20,659 nucleotides of DNA from Candidatus Zixiibacteriota bacterium (GTDB taxonomy: Bacteria; Zixibacteria; MSB-5A5; JAABVY01). Where the stretch lies: assembly GCA_011777135.1 (NCBI GenBank), contig JAABVY010000205.1, positions 1-20,659 of the forward strand. Reading direction: 5' to 3'. The notes beneath the pieces were generated by a model. It ran no database searches, was not told the origin of the DNA, and saw only the letters and a list, made by a program, of their open reading frames with translations. This document shows positions 1-6,846 of this stretch, in pieces. Made by a program: the position numbers and the translations under genes. Each line of letters opens with the position of its first letter. The stretch's first letter is position 1.

Positions 1-475
1 TAATTAACATTGACAGACCATATACCTCGGCTTCGACAGCATTATTCCAGAATGTGCGAGAGAAGGCCATGAATAAAGCGCCGGTTACACCGCCTATGTA
101 TACGGTGGCCCGTTTATAGATTGTATCCACTTTGCGATACCATTTGCGAATCACCCAGGTTACGATCAAATAACCGAACATGACTGCGAATGCCGATGAT
201 ATCGATGAGATGATATTAACCCGCCAGGCTACCTCACCAAACGGTATCAGCATTGAAAATACGCGGCCGATCAGCATAAAAAGCGGAGTACCAGGAGGAT
301 GCGGGATGCCGAGAATATGGGCGCAGGCGATGAATTCGCCGCAATCCCAGTACGGCACTGTCGGCTGGACTGTGCGCAGGTAGGTCACCAGCGAGACTAT
401 CAGAACAGCGACTGCCAGTATGATATGAAGCGGATCACGGTCCGTTTGATTTGAGTTGCTTTTCTTGCCAGCCAT
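1..475 (-). CDS. DUF2723 (TMEM260-like) multi-pass membrane protein, N-terminal part
   Basis: The gene starts at ATG 475-473 and runs off the left edge, so only the first 158 residues are visible. After a short charged N-terminus there is a membrane segment at about residues 17-34. It is followed by an extracytoplasmic loop with WDCGEF (D44, E47) and GIPHPPGTPLF (56-66), then by further membrane segments and an AEVYG element near 149-153. This order is the hallmark of the DUF2723 family, which includes human TMEM260, a protein O-mannosyltransferase of the GT-C fold. In GT-C enzymes, acidic residues in the first outer loop are catalytic, and D44/E47 fit that place. The substrate in this organism is unknown, and many bacterial members carry a C-terminal TPR domain that would lie outside the window. 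It lies 158 bases downstream of nusB. No strong Shine-Dalgarno sequence is visible before the ATG. Family assignment is firm; the sugar-transfer role is inferred. Confidence 0.88.
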   Translation of the reverse strand, partial: MAGKKSNSNQTDRDPLHIILAVAVLIVSLVTYLRTVQPTVPYWDCGEFIACAHILGIPHPPGTPLFMLIGRVFSMLIPFGEVAWRVNIISSISSAFAVMFGYLIVTWVIRKWYRKVDTIYKRATVYIGGVTGALFMAFSRTFWNNAVEAEVYGLSMLI

Positions 476-633
476 AATCGATTTGTTCTTAATCTTTTAC
501 CAATCAGGCTTCCCACAGTTTCTGAAGATTATCAAGACTGGCAATATATGCGGTATCAACGATTTAGCAAGATAATTTTAACCTGGAGGGCCCCTCAGCC
601 CGGAGACATCAAGATGAAGTATTGGACCATGTA

Positions 634-1053
634 CTAAGCTTCCAGTTCAGCTTTATGGTCTTTAAATATAGAATTCAGGATACCGTTGACAAAAGATGAT
701 GATTCCTCGGTCGAATACTTCTTGGCCAATTCAATTGCCTCGTTGATTGAAACTTTGGAGGGAATGTCCGGCATAAACAGAAGTTCGCAAATACTGATCC
801 TGAGAATATTTTTGTCCACCAGCGCAAGGCGGTCTATGTCCCAATGCTGCGTATGATTCCTTATCTCATCGTCAATAGAATTCAAATGCGTTATTGTCAG
901 ATAAAACAGATCACTGGCAAATTTCCTCGGTTTCTCAGACAGGCCGGAATCCTTGGAAAGCGTTTCCATAATATCTTCCGGATTACCGGAAGCAGATTCA
1001 TAGGCATACAAGCTCTTTAATACCAGTTCGCGGGCTTTTCTGCGTGCACTCAA
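634..1053 (-). CDS. nusB: Transcription antitermination factor NusB
   Basis: NusB binds boxA RNA together with ribosomal protein S10 and supports antitermination in rRNA operons. The 139-residue product has the usual length and all-helical make-up. It shows the N-terminal [16 protein letters not shown] pattern and the C-terminal signature [18 protein letters not shown] followed by SFVNGILN (residues about 101-127). The start is TTG at 1053-1051. This choice is supported by AGGGAGA (1067-1061) seven bases upstream and by the register of the conserved N-terminus. The TTG overlaps the TGA stop of ribH, so the two genes are probably translationally coupled. nusB after ribH is a common arrangement in bacteria, so the gene is expected to be transcribed from the FMN-controlled rib promoter. 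An additional promoter of its own was not seen. Confidence 0.95.
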   Translation of the reverse strand: MSARRKARELVLKSLYAYESASGNPEDIMETLSKDSGLSEKPRKFASDLFYLTITHLNSIDDEIRNHTQHWDIDRLALVDKNILRISICELLFMPDIPSKVSINEAIELAKKYSTEESSSFVNGILNSIFKDHKAELEA

Positions 1054-1520
1054 CTGAGACTCTCCCTGTAAAGATTGGCCATTTCAATTGCAGATTGAGC
1101 GGCGTCCCATCCACGATTGCCTGCCTTGGTTCCGCATCGTTCGATTCCCTGCTCCAGCGTATCGGCAGTTACCACACCATATATCACCGGCAAACCCGTC
1201 GCCATGGATATATTCGCAATTCCTTTGGAGACCTCAGCCGCAATATACTCAAAGTGCGGGGTATGACCCCTGATCAATGCGCCTAAACATATAATTGCGT
1301 CAAATTTTTTTGACTTTGCCAGATGATTGGCCACATAGGGGATTTCAAATGAACCCGGTACCTTGAAAACCTCTACATCTTCACTGGCAGCATTATGACG
1401 TACCAGGCAATCCAATGCCCCCTCCTGCAGCTTGGCGGTCAGGAGATCATTGAAACGCGATACTATAATCCCGAACTTCAGCCCTTTTGCATCAAGCTTA
1501 CCTTCATGAATCTTTGCCAT
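1050..1520 (-). CDS. ribH: 6,7-dimethyl-8-ribityllumazine synthase (lumazine synthase)
   Basis: This enzyme condenses 5-amino-6-ribitylamino-uracil with 3,4-dihydroxy-2-butanone 4-phosphate to make lumazine, the penultimate step of riboflavin synthesis. The 156 residues match the normal subunit length. Visible active-site elements are SRFN (21-24), KVPGSFEIP (53-61), [11 protein letters not shown] (80-90) with the catalytic histidine at H89, and [11 protein letters not shown] (127-137), the phosphate-binding end. The start is ATG 1520-1518, 19 bases after the ribBA stop. Its stop TGA overlaps the TTG start of nusB. The usual family members form pentamers or 60-mer capsids; nothing here tells which. 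Function is secure from motifs and operon position. Confidence 0.97.
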   Translation of the reverse strand: MAKIHEGKLDAKGLKFGIIVSRFNDLLTAKLQEGALDCLVRHNAASEDVEVFKVPGSFEIPYVANHLAKSKKFDAIICLGALIRGHTPHFEYIAAEVSKGIANISMATGLPVIYGVVTADTLEQGIERCGTKAGNRGWDAAQSAIEMANLYRESLS

Positions 1521-1539
1521 CTATATTTCTCCTTGGTTT

Positions 1540-2778
1540 TTAGATCATATTAAAGAGATGTCCCAGCTTCTCTTTTTTGCATCTCAGGTATTTTCTATTA
1601 TATTCAGTTGGAGAGGTTTCGCTGGGAACTCTTTCGGTCACCTTCAAACCGTAACCCTCAACCCCGACAATTTTGCGCGGATTGTTGGTAATCAAACGGA
1701 CTGTGGAAAGCCCCAGATCGACCAGAATCTGCGCCCCGATACCGTAGTCACGAAGATCATCCTTAAATCCCAGCCTGTTGTTGGCCTCGACAGTGTCGCA
1801 TCCATTTTCCTGCAGATGATATGCTTTGATCTTGTTTGCCAGGCCGATTCCACGACCCTCCTGTCGCATATAAAGAAGCACTCCCTGCCCCTCTTTTTCG
1901 ATCATGCGCAGTGCCGCGGCTATCTGGTCGCCGCAATCGCAGCGCATCGAACCGAAAACATCGCCCGTAAGACATTCTGAATGTACACGTACAAGAACAT
2001 TCTTCTTGTTGCGCACATCTCCCTTGACCAGGGCCACATGATGCTTGCGGTCTATTGCCGAGGAATACAGGCACAGTCTGAAATGCCCATATTTAGTGGG
2101 AAAATCTACATCCTCTTCTTTGGAAACCAGTTTCTCGGTCTGGGTCCTGTATTCGATCAGGTCCTTGATGGTGATCACCTTCATTCCGAATTTTTCGGCG
2201 ATTTCCATCAGACGAGGCACACGAGCCATCTCACCGTCTTCATCCATAATTTCACAGAGCACCCCCGACTGGCTAAGGCCTGCCAGGCGAGTGAGATCGA
2301 TTGAGGCCTCGGTATGTCCCGCCCGCACCAATACGCCGCCTTGCACACCCCGGAGGGGAAATATATGTCCCGGACGTGCCAGGTCATGGGGCTGGGTATC
2401 CGGATGTACGAGGGTCTTGATCGTTATGGCGCGATCCCGTGCCGAAATACCGGTGGTAGTACCGTGTACAGCGTCGACAGAAACTGTAAAATTCGTACCA
2501 AGCCTGGAGGTATTACGCTGGGCCATTGTCTCCAGCTCCAGTTGGTTAATTCTCTCTTCGGTCAGGGAAACACAGATCAGCCCGCGTCCCTCCTTGGCCA
2601 GAAAGTTGACATGATCCGGGGTCACCATCTCGGCCGCCATGATAAAATCGCCCTCATTTTCCCGATCCTCGTCATCAACCACGATGACCATCTTGCCCAT
2701 CCTGATATCCTCGATCGCATCGGGAATAGCTGCGAAGTCGTATTTGTCACGACTGTCATTAATTTTCAAAGTAGGCAT
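1540..2778 (-). CDS. ribBA: Bifunctional 3,4-dihydroxy-2-butanone-4-phosphate synthase / GTP cyclohydrolase II
   Basis: One 412-residue protein carries both entry reactions of riboflavin synthesis. The N-terminal DHBP synthase domain (about 1-205) has [11 protein letters not shown] (35-45) and [13 protein letters not shown] (155-167), which hold the metal- and ribulose-5-phosphate-binding residues. The C-terminal GTP cyclohydrolase II domain (about 210-400) has the zinc cysteines C269, C280 and C282 in [17 protein letters not shown], the RQEGRGIGL motif (305-313) and the LITNNPRKI element (362-370). All expected key residues of both domains are present, so both activities should be intact, unlike some RibBA proteins with a decayed half. 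The start is ATG 2778-2776, 14 bases after the ribE stop, with GGAG at 2790-2787. The C-terminal KKEKLGHLF is typical of the family. Confidence 0.97.
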   Translation of the reverse strand: MPTLKINDSRDKYDFAAIPDAIEDIRMGKMVIVVDDEDRENEGDFIMAAEMVTPDHVNFLAKEGRGLICVSLTEERINQLELETMAQRNTSRLGTNFTVSVDAVHGTTTGISARDRAITIKTLVHPDTQPHDLARPGHIFPLRGVQGGVLVRAGHTEASIDLTRLAGLSQSGVLCEIMDEDGEMARVPRLMEIAEKFGMKVITIKDLIEYRTQTEKLVSKEEDVDFPTKYGHFRLCLYSSAIDRKHHVALVKGDVRNKKNVLVRVHSECLTGDVFGSMRCDCGDQIAAALRMIEKEGQGVLLYMRQEGRGIGLANKIKAYHLQENGCDTVEANNRLGFKDDLRDYGIGAQILVDLGLSTVRLITNNPRKIVGVEGYGLKVTERVPSETSPTEYNRKYLRCKKEKLGHLFNMI

Positions 2779-2792
2779 CTCACATACTCCGT

Positions 2793-3434
2793 CTAAAACC
2801 CCGCCCGGCGGAATGTCTCCAGATCGACATTGCCCTCACGGGCCTTATAAGGATTTATCATCTGTTGAATATATTTACCAATTAAATCGAATTCCAAATT
2901 TACCGAATCCCCCGGTTTGAGTGAGGGGAAATTCGTCATTCCCCATGTATGCGGTATTATCGAAACACCAAACAATCCCGGATCAGAATGTGTCACAGTA
3001 AGGCTGACACCATTTATTGCAATCGAGCCTTTAGGTACCACCAGATTATCGAATTCAACCGGATAACCGATCGCCAGTTCCCAGCTGCCCTCTATTTTCC
3101 TGATGGTCTTCGTCTTTCCCCGGCAGTCGATATGCCCGCTGACCAGATGTCCGCCCATACGGCTGTCCGTACGCAGTGCCAGTTCCAGATTGACCGAATC
3201 GCCGTTCTTCAAATCGCCGAGGTTGGTCTTGCGAAGAGTCTCGGATATAGTATTAACCGTAAATCGATCGGATTTCACCTCAACTGCGGTCTGGCATACT
3301 CCATCGATGTTAACGCTATCTCCTATTCTTATATCAGGTGATAACTTAGGTGCTTTCACTTCAAGTGTCAGATTACCGCCTTGCAGACTTGCAGACTGCA
3401 CTTTTCCAACTTCTTCAATCAGACCGGTGAACAT
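2793..3434 (-). CDS. ribE: Riboflavin synthase, alpha subunit type
   Basis: This enzyme dismutates two lumazine molecules to riboflavin and the ribityl-diaminopyrimidine. The 213-residue protein begins with the diagnostic [10 protein letters not shown]. It contains two homologous lumazine-binding barrels: about 1-97 with DGVCQTAV at 44-51, and about 98-195 with NGVSLTV at 141-147. [10 protein letters not shown] (94-103) marks the junction. A C-terminal helix ([16 protein letters not shown]) serves trimer formation in known members. The ATG start at 3434-3432 lies three bases after the ribD stop, so translation is probably coupled. Some databases use ribC for the same enzyme in Gram-positive naming. 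Function is firm. Confidence 0.96.
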   Translation of the reverse strand: MFTGLIEEVGKVQSASLQGGNLTLEVKAPKLSPDIRIGDSVNIDGVCQTAVEVKSDRFTVNTISETLRKTNLGDLKNGDSVNLELALRTDSRMGGHLVSGHIDCRGKTKTIRKIEGSWELAIGYPVEFDNLVVPKGSIAINGVSLTVTHSDPGLFGVSIIPHTWGMTNFPSLKPGDSVNLEFDLIGKYIQQMINPYKAREGNVDLETFRRAGF

Positions 3435-3437
3435 ATT

Positions 3438-4520
3438 TTATCTCCAGATTGGATATCCGCAGACCCAGATATCCTCTCCTTTCCTGAAATACTCCACTTC
3501 AGACAAATAAATCGAATGTTCCAATGTGTCGATACCAAGCTCCTGGAATGTCGGAGTACCAGCACCCACTATTTTGGGAGCAATCCCTATATAAATCTTA
3601 TCTACCAGTTTTCTCTTCAGGAATGATGTAAACAGGAGCGAGCCCCCCTCCACCAGGATCGAACTGATACTCTGGTTGGCTGCTTTGATCAGAAGGCTGG
3701 TAAGATTGAGGGTGCCATCCTCATAGGCGTCGACCGACCACATGATGGCATTCTGCTTGTGATTCTGGATATCCATTTCATTTGGCGGAGCAGCTATGAT
3801 AGTCTTATTGTCTTCGTTATCCTTGAAAAGATGCAGGTCGCCTGGAAGCTCGGTTCTGTCCTGAAGGATAATCCTGTATGGATCCCTGCCCTCGACATGC
3901 CGTACGCTCAGACGCGGATTATCTATAACCGCAGTCCGGGCGCCAATTGCCACAGCATCCACATATGACCTCAAGGAATGCACAAATGCCCTCGACTCAT
4001 CTGAGGTGATCCACTTGGGATGACCAGTTGTGTCGGCGATTTTTGAATCCAGCGTCTGCGCCGCTTTCAGTATTACAAAAGGCATGCTCGTTGCAATATA
4101 CTTGAAGAATATTTCATTCTGTCTACGGGCTTTCTCCTCCAGCAAGCCGACGTCAACTTCAATCCCGGCATCCATCATCATAGTGATCGATTTCCCATTG
4201 GTCTTTGGATTTGGATCGACAGCAGCAATAACCACCCGCTTGAAACCTGCTTCCATGACAGAATTGACACAAGGCGGTGTTTTGCCATGATGTGAACATG
4301 GTTCCAGGGTCAGGTAAAGAGTTGCACCTTTGCATGAGGAATTGGCGCCGCGCATGGCGTTGATTTCTGCATGAGGGCCGCCATAGACTTCATGATAACC
4401 CTCTCCCATGATTTCGCCGTCCTTGACTATGACTGCCCCGACCAGGGGATTTGGTGAGACCTTTCCGCGCCCTTTTTCTGCAATTTCCAGGGCCCGCTGC
4501 ATTAATGAGATGTCGTCCAC
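3438..4520 (-). CDS. ribD: Bifunctional diaminohydroxyphosphoribosylaminopyrimidine deaminase / 5-amino-6-(5-phosphoribosylamino)uracil reductase
   Basis: RibD performs the second and third steps of the riboflavin pathway. The deaminase domain (1 to about 145) has SPNPLVGAVIVKDG (22-35), the zinc/catalytic H50-A-E52 and PCSHHGKTPPC (74-84) with zinc ligands C75 and C84. The NADPH-dependent reductase domain (about 147-360) shows LKAAQTLDSKIA (151-162), KWITS (169-173) and ILVEGG (288-293). The length of 360 residues is normal. I chose the GTG at 4520-4518 because the resulting N-terminus (MDDISLMQRAL) aligns with known RibD proteins and GGAG (4535-4532) lies 11 bases upstream; the first internal ATG would remove six residues. 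The start lies 18 bases beyond the end of the terminator, so termination removes the whole gene from the transcript. It is first in the operon. Confidence 0.97.
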   Translation of the reverse strand: MDDISLMQRALEIAEKGRGKVSPNPLVGAVIVKDGEIMGEGYHEVYGGPHAEINAMRGANSSCKGATLYLTLEPCSHHGKTPPCVNSVMEAGFKRVVIAAVDPNPKTNGKSITMMMDAGIEVDVGLLEEKARRQNEIFFKYIATSMPFVILKAAQTLDSKIADTTGHPKWITSDESRAFVHSLRSYVDAVAIGARTAVIDNPRLSVRHVEGRDPYRIILQDRTELPGDLHLFKDNEDNKTIIAAPPNEMDIQNHKQNAIMWSVDAYEDGTLNLTSLLIKAANQSISSILVEGGSLLFTSFLKRKLVDKIYIGIAPKIVGAGTPTFQELGIDTLEHSIYLSEVEYFRKGEDIWVCGYPIWR

Positions 4521-4538
4521 GATTCAATAAACTCCAAT

Positions 4539-4565
4539 AAAAAAACCCAAAGCCTGTGCTCTGGG
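4539..4565 (-). terminator. Intrinsic terminator of the FMN riboswitch expression platform
   Basis: On the minus strand CCCAGAGC (4565-4558) and GCTTTGGG (4553-4546) form an eight-base-pair stem with one G-T wobble around the loop ACAG (4557-4554). Seven T residues (4545-4539) follow immediately. This is a textbook Rho-independent terminator placed between the FMN aptamer and the ribD start, so FMN binding should stop transcription before ribD. Confidence 0.9.
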
Positions 4566-4735
4566 GGTGGACGACCGCGGCCTGAATAAGATAGACCGCT
4601 ACATATTCTGTCAACCTCTTCTCCCATCCGGACTGTACCGTCGGCAACCGAATTTCACGGTTTCTGCGGAACTTTGTCGGCTCCGCTCGCGGGCTTTAAC
4701 CGCCGGTTGAGGAATTTCGCCTCACCCCGAAGAGC
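4558..4735 (-). promoter_or_regulatory. Predicted antiterminator helix pairing aptamer 5' arm with terminator 5' arm
   Basis: The first bases of the aptamer, GCTCT (4735-4731) and GGGGTG (4728-4723), are complementary to AGAGC (4562-4558) and CACCCC (4569-4564). Together they give 5 plus 6 base pairs around a 2x1 internal loop. AGAGC belongs to the 5' arm of the terminator stem, while 4734-4729 also form the 5' arm of aptamer helix P1. The helix is therefore exclusive with both P1 and the terminator. This is read from complementarity only, without an energy calculation. Confidence 0.7.
4616..4734 (-). promoter_or_regulatory. FMN riboswitch (RFN element) aptamer
   Basis: The minus strand follows the RFN consensus almost base for base. 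From 5' to 3' it reads GGGGTGAGGCGAAATTCC (4728-4711), ACCGGCGG (4705-4698 region), AAAGCCCGCGAGC, the variable arm, GTGAAATTCGGT, GCCGACGGTACAGTC and GGATGGGAGAAG (4630-4619). P1 is visible as CTCTTC (4734-4729) pairing with GAAGAG (4621-4616). The element binds flavin mononucleotide and represses riboflavin genes. It sits about 95 bases upstream of ribD, directly ahead of a terminator, and controls the whole ribD-ribE-ribBA-ribH-nusB run. The conserved core looks complete, so the switch should be functional. Confidence 0.97.
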
Positions 4736-4746
4736 AATATTCACAT

Positions 4747-4774
4747 ATCTTATATTATTTTACGCAAAAGTCAA
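4747..4774 (-). promoter_or_regulatory. Candidate sigma-70 type promoter of the riboflavin operon
   Basis: TTGACT (4774-4769) is separated by 16 bases from TAAGAT (4752-4747). Transcription would begin near 4740, just ahead of the FMN aptamer, which is where the promoter must lie. The -10 box matches only four of six consensus bases, so the exact assignment is tentative. Two other candidate promoters in the window share the TTGACTT start of the -35 region. Confidence 0.5.
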
Positions 4775-4814
4775 GTAAGTTTGGAGTAATATTTGTCAAA
4801 AATGAACATTTTTA

Positions 4815-6758
4815 TCACGGATTATAATTCCTGTAAAATTGCGCAGAATCGGCCATTCCGGCCTGTTCATAGAGCCTCACAAGCTCGTTTCTTATGGAAG
4901 TAGAGTCAGGAAACATGAAAAGGAGCTTTTTCTGGAAATGCGCTATCAAAAGTGGGACACCGCTTGAACGCACAAACTCTAAAGTCATTCCAAGATCGGA
5001 AGGCGGGTCACCACTGACCGCCAGACCAGAATCGAAATATTTCACCGCTGAATCAGCTTTCATAGTCAGAAGGTACGCGGCCCCAATATAAAAATGCAGT
5101 TCGAAGAAAGTGCTGTCCCTCAGCACCGGTTTCAAAATATCTAACGCCGCTTCCGGATTACGTGAGAACAACTTCGATTTGCCATAACAGAATTGATGCA
5201 GTGGTGATAATTGCTCATTATTAGAAACAAGTCCATAAAAATGTGCTGCTGTTCTGTAATCCTCTATGTTGAAGTGATAATTGGCCATTGCAAGGACATC
5301 ATCTGAGTCCGGATTCTTTCTTCTTTCCATAAACCTTATCGCCTCTTCATTCCTGTCATAAATATTCGCAAGGATCACAGAAAACTGTCTATTGCGGATA
5401 CCGTCATAGTATTCGCTCTGGTAATGCGGATCATCATAAGTAATATTTACGATTCTATCTACCGCATAATCCTGGTTTCTATTAACCGCTAAAATACCTC
5501 CTGTATGTATTATATTAAAAAGTATGATAGCGCTCAAAACAGCTTTTGGCCTCACTCCATCCCCAAAAATCAGCAATAAGGCTCCCAGAGCAGTTAGCGG
5601 AACGGCAAAAATCGAGAGTAAGTCCCAGTCACGTGCTGCCCCAAGATGAGGATCGATCATGAATGTCAACAAAAGCGAGGGTATCGCCGCCCAGGCCAGG
5701 AAACCATACCAGCTTTCGGGATTCTTTCTCCGCGCGGACACCAGGATAACCAATGTGATTATACCAAGAGCCGGCCCCACCATTATGAGTTGATTGAATA
5801 TGTCCAGAAGGTGATCAGGGGAAAAGAGCCAGTAATTTGTATTACCCGTAGGGAGAATGGGTATCGTCAGAGGAAAGTCCCCTCTTCTTATCGCCTGTCC
5901 CAGAATATAAATTCCAATAATGAATGCCGAGCCAATTGCCCATACGGCTTTCTTTGTCAGGATATTCACGCGGCGGTGAAATACATACACCAATGAAGGT
6001 AGAAAAGCGATGAACCAGAAATGCCAGCATATTCCCGCTATGAAGATCAGAATCAGTATCGTTACTTTACCGTTGCCATGAAGGGTGAGAATCGCATAAT
6101 AAATATAGATAGAAAGCCAGGCAATAATTACTGCATAGGTCTCTATATATCCTGCAAATAATACCACCAATCCGGATGTAATCAGGGCGATATAACCTGT
6201 GGCGGCAAGTCCCTTCGGCTTGACCAGTAAGGAAAAGGTCTTCCATGCAAAAAACAAAAAGATGATACCCGAAATGATCGATATGATGGCTACATAATTG
6301 GCTGCGGCTTCACGAGTGCCGCCGATAATATTAAGTGATTTTGCAGCAACCTGCATCAGCATTCCGATTCTATTATAAAAAGGAGATGACACCTCACCGC
6401 TTACAATGCTTCCAATCAGATTCTGAGCATCACCATAGACATGCACCTCATACTTTACAATATACAGAAGTATGAATGGAATAATGATCCAGAGCAATCC
6501 TCTCACTATCAGAGGCAGATGGCTGCCATGCCGGGCTATTTTGCCGAAAATCACTGTAAGACTATCAAATAATTTTGATGAAAAGCCGGGAATCAATGCA
6601 AGCATTAGAGCTATGCCCAAGCCTATTAACTGAATCTCGAAAAACCCGCTTATCCTGAACACTCCCCAGTTCCAGTAAGCGGGCATAAAGAGCCCCAGGG
6701 CATAAAAGCCGAGAATTATTACCAGTGTTAGGTATATTGGAAACAATGACCTGGACAT
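4815..6758 (-). CDS. Multi-pass membrane protein with C-terminal helical-repeat (TPR-like) domain, paralogue 2
   Basis: I do not recognise a named family. The 647-residue product (ATG 6758-6756; a TTG one codon earlier is possible) has about a dozen hydrophobic segments in residues 1-425 and a soluble C-terminal domain (about 430-647). That domain has paired-helix repeats and ends in a TPR-like unit (NELVRLYEQAGMADSAQFY). Conserved with the neighbouring gene are EVHVYGDAQNLIGSIVSGE (about 104-122) after the third membrane segment, FAGYIETYAV, HFWFIAFLPS and DPHLGAARDWDLLS (about 369-382). Acidic residues in an early outer loop plus a polytopic body and TPR tail resemble GT-C glycosyltransferases, but this is inference. 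It lies 88 bases after its paralogue and upstream of the rib operon. An AGG is 9 bases before the ATG. Confidence 0.8.
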   Translation of the reverse strand: MSRSLFPIYLTLVIILGFYALGLFMPAYWNWGVFRISGFFEIQLIGLGIALMLALIPGFSSKLFDSLTVIFGKIARHGSHLPLIVRGLLWIIIPFILLYIVKYEVHVYGDAQNLIGSIVSGEVSSPFYNRIGMLMQVAAKSLNIIGGTREAAANYVAIISIISGIIFLFFAWKTFSLLVKPKGLAATGYIALITSGLVVLFAGYIETYAVIIAWLSIYIYYAILTLHGNGKVTILILIFIAGICWHFWFIAFLPSLVYVFHRRVNILTKKAVWAIGSAFIIGIYILGQAIRRGDFPLTIPILPTGNTNYWLFSPDHLLDIFNQLIMVGPALGIITLVILVSARRKNPESWYGFLAWAAIPSLLLTFMIDPHLGAARDWDLLSIFAVPLTALGALLLIFGDGVRPKAVLSAIILFNIIHTGGILAVNRNQDYAVDRIVNITYDDPHYQSEYYDGIRNRQFSVILANIYDRNEEAIRFMERRKNPDSDDVLAMANYHFNIEDYRTAAHFYGLVSNNEQLSPLHQFCYGKSKLFSRNPEAALDILKPVLRDSTFFELHFYIGAAYLLTMKADSAVKYFDSGLAVSGDPPSDLGMTLEFVRSSGVPLLIAHFQKKLLFMFPDSTSIRNELVRLYEQAGMADSAQFYRNYNP

Positions 6759-6786
6759 CAATTCTTACCTGCTTTCAATTTAGAAA

Positions 6787-6815
6787 ATGATGCTAGATTT
6801 GCAGTGCAAAGTCAA
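6787..6815 (-). promoter_or_regulatory. Weak candidate promoter before the second membrane-TPR gene
   Basis: TTGACT (6815-6810) is followed after 17 bases by CATCAT (6792-6787), a four-of-six match to the -10 consensus. It lies in the 88-base gap between the two paralogous genes, a gap unlike the few-base junctions upstream. The second gene could therefore have separate expression, but read-through from polA is equally possible. Confidence 0.3.
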
Positions 6816-6846
6816 GCCTCATGACAGGATTATAATATAACCGGAT

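Noticed and set aside
180..383. Plus-strand open reading frame
   Set aside because: It lies opposite the DUF2723 gene, whose protein matches a known family well; the plus-strand product resembles nothing and has no convincing start signal.
588..601. Possible terminator after nusB (GGGC, six-base loop, GCCC on the minus strand)
   Set aside because: The stem has only four pairs and no T-tract follows, so it does not qualify as an intrinsic terminator. The 158-base gap between nusB and the DUF2723 gene shows no other structure I can support.
2045..2614. Long plus-strand open reading frame of 189 codons
   Set aside because: It is antisense to ribBA, whose two catalytic domains are complete. The product is a low-complexity shadow translation.
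4390..4647. Open reading frame of 85 codons on the minus strand across the FMN riboswitch and the ribD start
   Set aside because: It covers the terminator and the 3' end of the aptamer, lies out of frame with ribD, and shows no protein-like features. The RNA element explains the sequence.
4798..4813. Hairpin AAAAAT/ATTTTT just after the second membrane-TPR gene
   Set aside because: All six pairs are A-T and no T-run follows the stem, so it is too weak to call a terminator; such symmetry is expected in AT-rich gaps.
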